Of a DNA stretch of 59,736 bases, positions 9,191-18,265 are shown piece after piece; position 1 is the stretch's first letter, and each line of letters begins with the position of its first letter. The translations under genes and the position numbers were made by a program. This stretch comes from a bacterium BMS3Bbin14 (lineage in GTDB: Bacteria; Desulfobacterota; Desulfobulbia; Desulfobulbales; Desulfobulbaceae), in assembly GCA_002897615.1 (NCBI GenBank), contig BDTX01000002.1, positions 1-59,736 of the forward strand, read 5' to 3'. Below the pieces are notes generated by a model. The model saw nothing but the letters and a program-made list of their open reading frames with translations, was not told the origin of the DNA and did not search any database.

Positions 9191-9828
9191 TGGATCTCCC
9201 CGGCCAGAGACGCGAACTCCTGGACACGGCCCGGTCCGTAAACCGCCGGGGCCTGAGCCAGGGGACCACCGGCAACCTCAGCGTCCGTCTGGCCGACGGC
9301 TTTCTGATCACCCCGTCGGCGCTCCCCTATGAGGCTTGCCACGCCGAGGATATGGTCCGGATAAACATGGACGGCGAGGTCCGGGGGCAGCGTAAACCTT
9401 CCACTGAATGGCGCCTGCACCGGGACGTGTATGCAAACCGCCCCGAAGCCGGGGCAATTCTCCACGCCCATCCTCCATGGTGCACAACCCTGGCCTGCCT
9501 GGAACGGGAGATTCCCGCCTTCCACTACATGGTCGCCATAGCCGGCGGCGATAACATCCGCTGTGCGCCCTATGCCATCTTCGGCAGCCAGGCTTTGTCC
9601 GATTCAGCCCTTCTGGCCCTGCGTGGGCGGACAGCCTGCCTGCTGGCCCATCACGGCATGGTCTGCTTCGCGGCCGCCCCGGCCCGTGTCCTGGACCTCG
9701 GGCTGGAGATCGAGGCACTGGCCGGGGTCTACGTCCGGACCCTGCAAATCGGCGAGCCGAAACTTCTCGGGCCGGATGAGATGCAAAAGGTCCTTGACCG
9801 CTTTGCCGACTACCGCAACAGACGGTAG
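9190..9828 (+). CDS. Class II aldolase, probable methylthioribulose/deoxyribulose-1-P aldolase
   Basis: A protein of about 212 residues of the class II aldolase/adducin family. Counting from ATG 9190, the catalytic Glu is residue 73 (STEW) and the zinc ligands are His92, His94 (HAHPPW) and His155 (AHHG), the same numbers as in E. coli fuculose-1-phosphate aldolase. A GTG at 9187 would add one residue. The gene overlaps the mtnA stop (TGATG). In Rhodospirillum and some E. coli, MtnA is followed by such an aldolase (Ald2) that cleaves methylthioribulose 1-phosphate or 5-deoxyribulose 1-phosphate to dihydroxyacetone phosphate and an aldehyde; that assignment here rests on context. MtnB is the alternative. 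Confidence 0.85.
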   Translation: MDLPGQRRELLDTARSVNRRGLSQGTTGNLSVRLADGFLITPSALPYEACHAEDMVRINMDGEVRGQRKPSTEWRLHRDVYANRPEAGAILHAHPPWCTTLACLEREIPAFHYMVAIAGGDNIRCAPYAIFGSQALSDSALLALRGRTACLLAHHGMVCFAAAPARVLDLGLEIEALAGVYVRTLQIGEPKLLGPDEMQKVLDRFADYRNRR

Positions 9829-9830
9829 AT

Positions 9831-12053
9831 TTACGGAGCCAGGCCCAGTGCCCTGCCCGTCTGATAGATGGCTACGGCCAGGGAATAAGCCAAAAACGTA
9901 TTAAAGACCATGGAGAAAATAGCCCATTTCCAGGAACCGGACTCCCTGGCGATACAGACCACGGTGACAAAGCACGGGGCGTAAAACATAATAAAGGCAA
10001 GGGCGGCAAGAGCCACGATGGGATTCCAGTGCTTATCCCGGGCCAGCCGGTCCTGAAGAGAAGCGGTATGCTCGACGTCAACCGAGCCCAGGGAATACGA
10101 GGTGCCGAGGGTGGAGACGATAACCTCCTTGGCGGCAAAACCGCCGACCAGCGCGATATTGGTGCGCCAGTCGAAACCGGCAAAGCGGGAAAGCGGTTCC
10201 AGGGCGATGCCCATGCGGCCGGCCAGGGAGTTGCGCAGTGCCGCCTGGGCCTCCATGTTGTCGATGACCTGCAGCCTGGCCGCCAGCTCCGGGGGCTCGG
10301 CAACCTGTCCGGGCCGCTCCTTTTCCTGTCCTGCCGCAACACCATGCGGCGCATATGCCGCCATTACTTCCTGCCGCTGTCGTTCAAATTGGGCCGATTT
10401 GTCAGCCGGAAGTCCGGGATAGGTCATCATGGCCCAGAGCAGGATGGAAATTGCCAGAACTACGGTGCCCGCCTTCTTGATATACTGCCAGGTGCGTTCC
10501 CAGGTATGGATAAACAGTCCCTTGAAGGTGGGAAAACGATAAGGCGGCAGTTCCATGACAAAGGGGGTGGACTCGCCCCTGAGTACGGTCATCCTGAGAA
10601 ATTTTGCCGTCAGCAGCGCCACGCTCCAGGACACCACCGTGGTCAGAAACATATATTGTGCCTGGTGGGCGGAAAAAAAGGCGCCGATCAGGAGGGCGAT
10701 GATCGGCAGCTTGGCGCCGCAGTTCATGAAAGGGACGGTCAGGAGAGTAGCAATCCGTTCCTTGGGTGAGCGCAGGGTCCGGGTGGCCATGACCCCGGGC
10801 ACGGCGCAGCCCCCGGCAATGCCGCCGGAGACGATAAAGGGCATGACCGAGGAGCCGTGCAGACCGAACATGCGGAAGATCCGGTCCATCATGAAGGCAA
10901 CCCGGGCCAGGTAACCCGAATCCTCCAGGACGGCAATGCCCAGGAACATGAACATGATGATGGGCACAAACCCCAGTACCCCGCCGACCCCGCCTATCAC
11001 GCCGGACACGAGCATGGACTTGATCGGTCCGTCCGGCAGCACCCGGTTGACTATATCCCCGAGAAAACCGAAGAAAGAAGCCAGCCAGTCCACGGGCAGG
11101 GAACTGTAATTAAAGGTAAAGCTGTAGAGCCCGTAGAGAATCGCTCCCATAATAAGCGGACCCAGAAAACGGTTGGTGACGATCTTGTCGATCCGGTCCG
11201 AAGTGTAGAGCCGGTCAGCGTCAAAACGCTGCGAGATGACCCCCTGGCGCAGGATGGATTTGATGAAGCCGTATCGATGGTCGGCGATCATCGCCTCGGG
11301 ATAGGTATCGACCGTGCGCTGCAGATGACTGGTCACCTCGTCGCTGCGCTGCACCAGGATATCGGCCAGAGTGGAATCGGCCTTCATGGCCCGGTCCAGG
11401 ATCTGGTCATCGTTTTCCAGGATTTTGAGACCGGTCCAGCGGGCGGGATAGGTATCGGTCAACAACTTTCCCTGTTCAATGAGCGGCACCATACTGTCGA
11501 GGACCTGATCCAGATCATCGCCATAGGAAAGCCGCAGGGGCGGGTACGACTTTTTTTCGTCAATGACCAGCAGAACCGTGTCCAGGAGAAGGTTCACCCC
11601 TTTCCCCGACCGGGCCACCAGAGGAACCACCGGCACGCCAAGCAGGGAACTCAGTTTTTCCGTATCCACCTCAATGCCCCGGTGTTGGGCGACATCGATC
11701 ATATTCAGGGCAATGATAAGGGGAACGCCCAGTTCCATGAACTGGCAGGTCAGATAGAGGTTGCGTTCCAGATTGGAAGCATCAACGATATCAATCACCA
11801 CATCGGGCTTTTCGTTGACCAGAAAATTACGGGCCACCAGTTCTTCAACGGAATAAGCGGTCAGGGAATAGGTGCCGGGCAGGTCGGTCACCCGCAGTTC
11901 CCGGCCGCCGTGCTGGCAGATACCCTCCTTTTTTTCAACCGTCACCCCGGGATAGTTGCCGACATGCTGCCGCGCCCCGGTCAGATAGTTGAACAGCGTG
12001 GTCTTGCCGGCATTCGGATTGCCGGCCAGGGCGATATTGAAACTTTTTGCCAT
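9831..12053 (-). CDS. feoB: Ferrous iron transport protein B
   Basis: An inner-membrane Fe(II) transporter with an N-terminal G domain. G1 is GNPNAGKTT, G3 is DLPGTYS and G4 is NMID. The membrane part carries two Gate-like regions, including GGCAVPGVMATRT, and a helix-rich C-terminus. I chose the ATG at 12053 (MAKSFNIALAG) because the G domain starts directly after it; ATGs at 12059 and 12107 are in frame but add unconserved residues. It is the last gene of feoA / Cys-rich protein / feoB on the minus strand. Its stop lies two bases from that of the convergent aldolase gene. Confidence 0.96.
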   Translation of the reverse strand: MAKSFNIALAGNPNAGKTTLFNYLTGARQHVGNYPGVTVEKKEGICQHGGRELRVTDLPGTYSLTAYSVEELVARNFLVNEKPDVVIDIVDASNLERNLYLTCQFMELGVPLIIALNMIDVAQHRGIEVDTEKLSSLLGVPVVPLVARSGKGVNLLLDTVLLVIDEKKSYPPLRLSYGDDLDQVLDSMVPLIEQGKLLTDTYPARWTGLKILENDDQILDRAMKADSTLADILVQRSDEVTSHLQRTVDTYPEAMIADHRYGFIKSILRQGVISQRFDADRLYTSDRIDKIVTNRFLGPLIMGAILYGLYSFTFNYSSLPVDWLASFFGFLGDIVNRVLPDGPIKSMLVSGVIGGVGGVLGFVPIIMFMFLGIAVLEDSGYLARVAFMMDRIFRMFGLHGSSVMPFIVSGGIAGGCAVPGVMATRTLRSPKERIATLLTVPFMNCGAKLPIIALLIGAFFSAHQAQYMFLTTVVSWSVALLTAKFLRMTVLRGESTPFVMELPPYRFPTFKGLFIHTWERTWQYIKKAGTVVLAISILLWAMMTYPGLPADKSAQFERQRQEVMAAYAPHGVAAGQEKERPGQVAEPPELAARLQVIDNMEAQAALRNSLAGRMGIALEPLSRFAGFDWRTNIALVGGFAAKEVIVSTLGTSYSLGSVDVEHTASLQDRLARDKHWNPIVALAALAFIMFYAPCFVTVVCIARESGSWKWAIFSMVFNTFLAYSLAVAIYQTGRALGLAP

Positions 12054-12116
12054 GTGCATGTCTCGGAAATGATTTTTACCTGGATTGTGGCTGGGGGGTC
12101 TGATCATGTATGGGAA

Positions 12117-12359
12117 TTACCGGCCAGTACGTTTTTCAAGCTTTGTCAGGCCGGCCTGCCCTTGATCGGCGCCTCGCTTCTGCGGCCCCGCCTTATCGTC
12201 ATGCGGACATGACGGCGGCAGGCCGCTGCTGCCGCCGCAGCCGGAACAGCCGCAGCCACAGCCGCTTTCCCGGCCCCTGCTCCAGAGACTTCTGAACAGA
12301 CGCCGGCCGATCAGAATTGCACAGCCGATGATAATCAGCAGAATAATAATATTTTGCAT
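12117..12359 (-). CDS. FeoB-associated Cys-rich membrane protein
   Basis: An 80-residue protein with one N-terminal membrane helix (IIILLIIIGCAILIG), a short basic stretch, and a Cys/Gly cluster CGCGCSGCGG, followed by a polar tail. This is the usual form of the small Cys-rich protein found beside feoB in anaerobes; it may take the place of FeoC or help handle iron at the membrane. It lies between feoA and feoB. The exact function is not established. Confidence 0.85.
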   Translation of the reverse strand: MQNIIILLIIIGCAILIGRRLFRSLWSRGRESGCGCGCSGCGGSSGLPPSCPHDDKAGPQKRGADQGQAGLTKLEKRTGR

Positions 12360-12422
12360 CCTTTGCCTCTTTGACTCACCGCGACTTAGGCAAGACTAAA
12401 ACTCAGGTTAAAAAAAAAGAAA

Positions 12423-12743
12423 TCATACCGGGCTCACCAGAATATTTGCCGTAGTCAGACTATCCAGGCTGATCGTACCACCGTTAATCCGCACCATGCA
12501 ATTATGCCCGCCGGCGGCGGCGCACAGGAGTTCCATTTCCCGGCCCGGCAGAATGCCGAGATCGGCCATGCGGGCACACAGCCTGCGGTCACCGCTGATC
12601 CTGCATACCTTGACCCGGCCATAGCCACAGGCCCGGGATAACGGCAGGACATCCTCCGCGTCAGGGGCCTTTTCCCGGAGGACACACGACTGGTGCTTAC
12701 CGCCGCAATGGGTACAAACTTGACCTGGATGATTCTTAGTCAT
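12423..12743 (-). CDS. feoA: Ferrous iron transport protein A with Cys-rich N-terminus
   Basis: A 106-residue protein. The last 75 or so residues form a FeoA (SH3-like) domain: RRLCARMADLGILPGREMELL and a closing DSLTTANILV. FeoA stimulates FeoB from the cytoplasmic side. The first 30 residues carry CTHCGGKHQSC, a metal-binding-looking extension not found in the E. coli protein. The gene is first in the feo operon. Its upstream region at about 12780-12807 may hold the promoter. Confidence 0.9.
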   Translation of the reverse strand: MTKNHPGQVCTHCGGKHQSCVLREKAPDAEDVLPLSRACGYGRVKVCRISGDRRLCARMADLGILPGREMELLCAAAGGHNCMVRINGGTISLDSLTTANILVSPV

Positions 12744-12779
12744 ATTGCCTCAATATTTTTTGTCGGTTCAGGTCGGTTT

Positions 12780-12807
12780 AGGTATACCAAACATTGATCA
12801 TTGTCAA
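12780..12807 (-). promoter_or_regulatory. Possible feo promoter
   Basis: On the minus strand TTGACA is followed after 15 bases by TATACC, a tight but possible sigma-70 promoter, with the palindrome TGATCA between them. It lies about 40 bases upstream of feoA. An iron-responsive repressor site would be expected here, but the match to the E. coli Fur box is poor. Confidence 0.3.
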
Positions 12808-12842
12808 CTCGTTTTTCAAGAGGAGAAGAAAAAAATCCGTCG

Positions 12843-13616
12843 TCAGGACCCGAGCAGACCGGCGATAAAAGGACCCACCGCCTCCGGCCCCCGGTCATCC
12901 ACCAGCCGGATAGTGGCCGTGCCGATCACCGCCATGTCCACCCTGCCCTCAAGCATGACAACGTCCTGCCGGCAGCCGATCCCGAAGCCGAGGGCCAGGG
13001 GCAGGTCCGTGGCCCGGCGGCAACGGCTAAGATAATTTTCCAGGTCCGCATCCATGACCGTGTGCTGTCCGGTCACGCCACGGCGGGCCACACAGTACAC
13101 AAATCCGCTACCCCGGCCGGCGACCTGCCGCATCCGTTCATCGGAACTGGTCGGAGTAAAGAACATGATCGGGGCAAGTCCCGACTGTTGACTGAGTTGC
13201 AGGTAGGTCTCGCCCTCTTCCGGCGGCAGGTCGGGGATGATGAAGCCGCGGATGCCGATTTCCGCCGCCCGCCGGATAAAGTCCTTCTCGCCATAACGAA
13301 AAACAATATTGTAGTAGGTCATGAACAGAAAATTGACCCGGGGAAACTCGGCGATAACCCCGGCGGCAAAGGCAAAACAGTCCGCCACCCGCAACCCCGC
13401 GGCCAACGCCTTCTGGTTGGCCTTGAGAATGACCGGCCCGTCAGCCATAGGTTCGGAAAAAGGGATCTGCAACTCGATGCAGTCCACGCCGTTTTCCGCC
13501 ATCTGCCGGATAACCTCCCGGTTGACAGCCAGCGAAGGGTAACCCAGCACCAGATGCGTCATCAGCAGAACAGGCTTGTCCTGCCGGCGTTTTTTGATAT
13601 CAGCAGCTAACTTCAT
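12843..13616 (-). CDS. trpA: Tryptophan synthase alpha chain
   Basis: A 257-residue TIM-barrel enzyme that cleaves indole-3-glycerol phosphate to indole and glyceraldehyde 3-phosphate. The catalytic Glu lies in CIELQIPFSEP and the catalytic Asp in MADGPVI. The loop usually written SRAGVTG reads ARRGVTG here. The gene follows trpB by 31 bases on the same strand. No other trp genes are in the window, so trpBA forms a separate unit. Confidence 0.95.
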   Translation of the reverse strand: MKLAADIKKRRQDKPVLLMTHLVLGYPSLAVNREVIRQMAENGVDCIELQIPFSEPMADGPVILKANQKALAAGLRVADCFAFAAGVIAEFPRVNFLFMTYYNIVFRYGEKDFIRRAAEIGIRGFIIPDLPPEEGETYLQLSQQSGLAPIMFFTPTSSDERMRQVAGRGSGFVYCVARRGVTGQHTVMDADLENYLSRCRRATDLPLALGFGIGCRQDVVMLEGRVDMAVIGTATIRLVDDRGPEAVGPFIAGLLGS

Positions 13617-13647
13617 GCGTTATTCTTCCTTAAGCGTCTCGTGGGAC

Positions 13648-14883
13648 TCATCTGTTCGAAGATTGATACTCTGCCGCCAGCCCGATAATAAACGCCTTCC
13701 AGGAAGAATCATCAAAGGCATGGGCGATGGTGAAGATATCCTTGTCGCCCCGGCCGGACATATTGATGATAATGGCCTCGTCGACCGCCAGGTCCGGTGC
13801 TTCCTTGAAGGCCTGGACAAAGGCGTGGGCCGATTCGAGGGCCGGGATAATGCCCTCGGTCCGCATGGTCAGCTCCAGGGCCCGGATAACTTCCCGGTCG
13901 GTGGCGGCCTCAAAACGAACCCGGCCCTTTTCGCCGAGGTCGGCCAGGATGGGCGAGACCCCCACATAGTCCAGCCCGGCCGCGATCGAGTGGGTGTGCA
14001 GCATCTGGCCGTCACGGTCCTGCAAAAACATGGTCTTATACCCCTGGGCCACGCCGGGCGAGGCCAGGTCACCAACCATGCGCGAGGCGTGCTCCCCGGT
14101 ATCAAGCCCCTTGCCGCCCGCCTCCACGCCGATCAGTTCCACTCCCGGCTCATCGAGAAATCCCTGGAAGACGCCCATGGCATTGGAGCCGCCGCCCACG
14201 CAGGCATAGACCCGGGCCGGCAGACGGCCGTGCTGCTCCCTGATCTGCCTGTTTGCCTCCTTGCCGATAATCGACTGGAACCAGGCAACCATCTCGGGAA
14301 AGGGATGGGGGCCGCAGACGGTGCCGAGAACGTAATGGGTCTCATCCATGCTGGCAACCCAGTCGCGGAAGGCCGCGTTGATGGCGTCCTTCAGGGTCCG
14401 GGAGCCGTCGGTCACCGGGACCACGGTTGCCCCGAGTTTCTCCATCCAGAAAACATTGGGCCGCTGCCGGGCGATATCTTCTTCGCCCATGTAGATCGTG
14501 CAGGCAAGGCCGAAACGGGCGGCCATGGTGGCCGTGGCCACGCCGTGCTGGCCGGCGCCGGTTTCGGCAATGACCCGCTTCTTGCCCATGCGCCTGACCA
14601 GCAGCCCCTGGCCCATGACGTTGTTGAGCTTATGGGCGCCGGTATGGTTGAGGTCTTCGCGCTTGATGTAAATCCTGGCGCCGCCGAAATGTTCGCTCAG
14701 ATTTTCCGCATAGGTCAGCGGCGTCGGCCGGCATGAATAGTTGGCCATCAGCCGGGTGTATTCCTGCCAGAATGACGCATCCGCCCGGGCTTCCTCGTAG
14801 GCGTGGTTCAGCCGGGCAAAGGTCTCGTACAGGACCTCGGGGATGAATGCCCCGCCCCACTGGCCAAAATAACCTTTTTTCAT
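13648..14883 (-). CDS. trpB: Tryptophan synthase beta chain
   Basis: A 411-residue PLP enzyme that joins indole and serine to form tryptophan. The PLP lysine lies in HTGAHKLNN, and the phosphate-binding loop is GGGSNAMG. Also present are ETGAGQHG and the monovalent-cation-site region. Length and motifs are those of the standard TrpB1 type. It is upstream of trpA in a two-gene unit. Confidence 0.97.
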   Translation of the reverse strand: MKKGYFGQWGGAFIPEVLYETFARLNHAYEEARADASFWQEYTRLMANYSCRPTPLTYAENLSEHFGGARIYIKREDLNHTGAHKLNNVMGQGLLVRRMGKKRVIAETGAGQHGVATATMAARFGLACTIYMGEEDIARQRPNVFWMEKLGATVVPVTDGSRTLKDAINAAFRDWVASMDETHYVLGTVCGPHPFPEMVAWFQSIIGKEANRQIREQHGRLPARVYACVGGGSNAMGVFQGFLDEPGVELIGVEAGGKGLDTGEHASRMVGDLASPGVAQGYKTMFLQDRDGQMLHTHSIAAGLDYVGVSPILADLGEKGRVRFEAATDREVIRALELTMRTEGIIPALESAHAFVQAFKEAPDLAVDEAIIINMSGRGDKDIFTIAHAFDDSSWKAFIIGLAAEYQSSNR

Positions 14884-14978
14884 AATTTCACTATCAGGGG
14901 TTTTAAATTGCCGCTCGCACCGTCATCAACGGAACAATACCTGGCCGGTCGGCAAAAGTTTTTTGTCACCGGCCTTCT

Positions 14979-16586
14979 TTACTCAATTTTAATACCAGCC
15001 AGCCGGCGGCGGCAGGCAACGGCAAAATCCTCGGGAAAATGACCGCAGATAAAACGCAGCTGGGCCTCGCTGAAGGCGCCCATGGCCCAAGGCAGTTTGG
15101 GCAGAAACGAATAGAACAGCCGCTGGCCGTTATGGATATCCAGGCGCTTGGAAAACTCGATGGAGGTGACCATCCTGGCGCCCAGACCGGCATAGATTTT
15201 CTGGGCCAGGAGAATGCCCCGGTCGATGGATTGCCGGACCCCGCTGTCCGCCTCCACCACGTTCCCCACCGGCCCCGGCGCGGAATCCGCGGTGACCATG
15301 AGTTGCAGCTCCCATTGCGACACCTGCGCCTTGGGCACGAACAGCATCACGTGCCGGTCCTCCCAGACCACCAGGCTCCGCTCACCTTTTTGCCGGTCTG
15401 TCCGTTCATTGTTCCGGGTTGCGGCCAGGAAGTCATTGAAAAAATCACTGCCGGTCTCTTCATGGTAACGGGCCGCCACCTCGGCGACCAGGTCACCGCA
15501 GCTGTAGGCCGGCATCCTGTCTTGCCGGTCCACGGTGGCAACGCTCTCCGGCACCATGGCGCACTGCTGATGAATCATCTGGTGCGAGGCGTGCAGCCGG
15601 TAACCGGAAGCGGAAAAATCATAACCGAAATTCCAGCCCCACAAGGTTGCCTGGTGCTCCGCCCCCCCGGTTGCCGCAGCCTTGATGATCCGCTGCCGCA
15701 CATCTTCCAGCTCATCGGTACTCAGTCCCCGGCGCCGGCCGGGAATATCAATGCCCAGCCGGCCGGCCAGGGTGACATAAATACGTTGATAGTAGAGGTG
15801 ACGAAGCCCCTGCATATCCGCAAACGACAGGTCCGCCGTGCTGTAGCGGATGGCATCGTTGGCCATGTTGGGAGCGAAATGCCCCCAGGGGATATAACTG
15901 TTGCGGCGCAGGTATTCGAAGACGTGACTGCCGCCGCTCCGCCATTCACCGACGATTTCACTGTCACCCTGGGCGCCGGGCCGCAGAACCATGACATCCT
16001 TATAGGCATCCGGCAGGTGCGGATTGTTGGCAATGGTTTCAAATAACTCCAGGTCATCAATATCCGGCCGGACGCGGCCCCGGTCATCCCGCAGGCATTG
16101 CAGACCGACCGGCTCGTCGGCACCGTTATACTCCAGGCGGCAGCACAAACGCGCCAGCTGCGTCAACTCTTCCGGGTCAGTGGAATTCGCCGCCAGAGCG
16201 TAGAGAACCTGGGGCGGCAATTCTGCCAGTACGGCCTTGACCTGCTCACCTGACAGGTGCCGGTTCAAGACCTTGCGCAGGGAACACTCCGGCGGCGGCG
16301 CCAGGCGAATCGCGGCCGGGTCGGCGGCCGGACCGGCGGCCCGGTCGGCATCGATATAAGTCGTACCGCGGAAAGGAAAGGCGTTGGGAATTTCATAGAT
16401 CCACCGGGCCTCGTCCACCTGGACGTCGCCGGGCGGAAAATTCGGCCGGTTATCATGAACAGTACCATCCGGGAAATGCCCAAGCACGGCAATCGAATCG
16501 TGCTCCCGCAAGTTCATTACGCTGTAGGCGGGCCGGTGGAGACCGACAAGAAATTTCCCTTCAGGCGTAACCGATGTCCTTAACAT
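14979..16586 (-). CDS. Unassigned protein, possibly HIT/GalT-superfamily
   Basis: A protein of about 535 residues that I cannot assign with certainty. In the C-terminal half, RLHASHQMIHQQ looks like the histidine triad region of HIT/GalT-type nucleotidyltransferases, and WEDRHVMLFVPKAQVSQWELQLM resembles the second-domain strand of GalT proteins. No signal peptide or membrane segment is seen. I start it at ATG 16586 (MLRTSVTPEG) with GGAATAGAGAT upstream. A longer frame to 16691 runs into an inserted miniature element and is not native coding sequence. It stands alone between trpB and amrS. Confidence 0.6.
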   Translation of the reverse strand: MLRTSVTPEGKFLVGLHRPAYSVMNLREHDSIAVLGHFPDGTVHDNRPNFPPGDVQVDEARWIYEIPNAFPFRGTTYIDADRAAGPAADPAAIRLAPPPECSLRKVLNRHLSGEQVKAVLAELPPQVLYALAANSTDPEELTQLARLCCRLEYNGADEPVGLQCLRDDRGRVRPDIDDLELFETIANNPHLPDAYKDVMVLRPGAQGDSEIVGEWRSGGSHVFEYLRRNSYIPWGHFAPNMANDAIRYSTADLSFADMQGLRHLYYQRIYVTLAGRLGIDIPGRRRGLSTDELEDVRQRIIKAAATGGAEHQATLWGWNFGYDFSASGYRLHASHQMIHQQCAMVPESVATVDRQDRMPAYSCGDLVAEVAARYHEETGSDFFNDFLAATRNNERTDRQKGERSLVVWEDRHVMLFVPKAQVSQWELQLMVTADSAPGPVGNVVEADSGVRQSIDRGILLAQKIYAGLGARMVTSIEFSKRLDIHNGQRLFYSFLPKLPWAMGAFSEAQLRFICGHFPEDFAVACRRRLAGIKIE

Positions 16587-16650
16587 ATCTCTATTCCGTT
16601 GTCTTTTCGGCTGTCTGTCGGCTCGTTCATCATGAGCGACGACATCTTTT

Positions 16651-16777
16651 TCTGAATCCGTGACGGCTTGAGGTAATATTCCAGGCAACACGTGGAATTT
16701 ATAGCATTATTGACGAATAAATGCATTTTATACTCTTCACCGCGCCGCCCTGCGGTCCGCCCGATAACGGATTCAGG
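16651..16777 (+). mobile_element. Miniature element, 127-bp short form
   Basis: It begins TCTGAATCCGTGACGG and ends ATAACGGATTCAGG, and is flanked by a perfect 5-bp duplication CTTTT (16646-16650 and 16778-16782). Relative to the 219-bp form the segment between two ACGG tetranucleotides is missing, as expected from a deletion at microhomology. It sits 64 bases upstream of the gene that starts at 16586. Confidence 0.85.
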
Positions 16778-16907
16778 CTTTTGTTGCAAGGCATCCGCCC
16801 ATAATAAACGAATACAGGCAATAAATCACCTGCATTTATTGCCTGCTTTGGGGGTGAAGATCAGGGATGATGAGGAGAAACCGAACAGGCGGCCCGAACG
16901 GCTCCGG

Positions 16908-17924
16908 CTACTTTTGCCAGACGCCCTCAATCTGCTCGCCGCATTTGCCGCAGCGGCCGTCGGTCATGTTGACCTGGCGGACACTGAAACCAAAGCGAGT
17001 GATCAAGGTCGCACCGCAGGCCGGGCAAAAGGTATTTTCACCGCCGCCGCCGGGGATGTTGCCTTCATAGACAAAGCGCAGCCCCTCGGCAAGGCCGATT
17101 TCTCTCGCCTTGCGCAGCGTTTCTATCGGGGTTCGCTCCCGATCCATCATCTTGTAGGTGGGATAAAAGGCCGTCACGTGCCAGGGCACGGCCGGAGAAA
17201 CGTTCTTGATGAACCGGGCCAGCTCGCGCAACTCCCGGGTGGAATCATTGAGCCCCGGAATAATCAGGGTGGTCACCTCGACCCAGACCCCGAGTTCATG
17301 CATGAGCTGGACATTGTCCAGAACCGGCTGCAGCCGGGCCTTGCATACCTTCTTGTAAAAATCGTCGGTAAAGGCCTTGATATCGATATTGATGCCGTCC
17401 AGGACCGGTGCCAGGTGCCGGGCGACCTCCGGCGTCATGTAGCCGTTACTGACAAAGACATTCTTCAGCTGCCGCTTATGGGCCAGGACCGCGCAGTCAT
17501 AGGCGAATTCATAAAAAATTGTCGGCTCGACATAGGTGTAGCTGATACTTGCGCAACCACTGCCCACGGCATCATCAACCACCGACTCGGCGCTTTTTTC
17601 CCGGCCGGTTATCTGACCGCCCTGGAGATGAGGATACTGGGAGATCTGGTAATTCTGGCAGTGAAGACAACGGAAATTGCAGCCAACTGTGGAAATGGAA
17701 AAGGACTGACTGCCGGGCAGGAGGTGAAACAGCGGCTTTTTTTCGATCGGATCGACGTGTTCGGAAACCAGCTGGCCGTAAACCAGGGTGTAGAGCTTGC
17801 CCTCCCTGTTTTCCCGCACGCCGCAGATGCCCCGCCGGCCCTCCTTGATGTGACAACGATGACTGCACAGGCCGCAGATAACCTCGGCCCCCTTCCCTTG
17901 CTGGTAAAACATCGCCTCTTTCAT
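16908..17924 (-). CDS. amrS: AmmeMemoRadiSam system radical SAM enzyme
   Basis: About 338 residues. The radical SAM cluster motif is CNFRCLHC, with a Cys-rich N-terminal part (CGLCSHRCHIKEG) and a C-terminal rubredoxin-like pair of CxxC motifs (CPAC and CGKC). This is the AmrS type, relatives of pyruvate formate-lyase activating enzymes found with AmrA/AmrB; the reaction is not established. The partner genes are not in this window. Start at ATG 17924 with GGGGTAGAG upstream; a longer frame to 17981 has no support. Confidence 0.88.
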   Translation of the reverse strand: MKEAMFYQQGKGAEVICGLCSHRCHIKEGRRGICGVRENREGKLYTLVYGQLVSEHVDPIEKKPLFHLLPGSQSFSISTVGCNFRCLHCQNYQISQYPHLQGGQITGREKSAESVVDDAVGSGCASISYTYVEPTIFYEFAYDCAVLAHKRQLKNVFVSNGYMTPEVARHLAPVLDGINIDIKAFTDDFYKKVCKARLQPVLDNVQLMHELGVWVEVTTLIIPGLNDSTRELRELARFIKNVSPAVPWHVTAFYPTYKMMDRERTPIETLRKAREIGLAEGLRFVYEGNIPGGGGENTFCPACGATLITRFGFSVRQVNMTDGRCGKCGEQIEGVWQK

Positions 17925-18031
17925 ATCTCTACCCCTATGATGTGAAAATACCGAGGATACGCGTTGCAATGTCACCGTCAACGCCTGGAGTCCGGCTCTC
18001 TCCAGCCAGCGTCTCTGCTCCAGCTCTCACG

Positions 18032-18250
18032 CCTGAATCCGTGACGGCTTGCGGTGATGTTCCATACAATATATGGAATTTATTGCATTATCGCCAAATA
18101 AACGCCTTTTTTGGTCTTCACCACGCCGCCCTGCGGGGCGCCCGATAACGGCGCATCTGCTGCGTTAGCAACTCGTTGATATCACACCAGGATAATCAAC
18201 ATCGTTGCCGCCTTGCATCTGCACCGTTCTCGAACGCTCACGGATTCAGG
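18032..18250 (+). mobile_element. Miniature transposable element, 219-bp long form
   Basis: The element begins CCTGAATCCGTGACGG and ends CGCTCACGGATTCAGG, so the terminal 13 bases are inverted repeats. It is flanked by a perfect 5-bp duplication TCACG (18027-18031 and 18251-18255). It encodes no transposase. This copy can serve as the reference for the family; other copies are given at 16651, 28471, 31556, 55305 and 58767, with fragments at 423, 7830, 34495 and 41568. Confidence 0.92.
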
Positions 18251-18265
18251 TCACGGGTTCGCTCT

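Noticed and set aside
16587..16691. N-terminal extension of the 535-residue unassigned protein
   Set aside because: The extra residues are encoded partly by the inserted element; ATG 16586 has a better upstream region.
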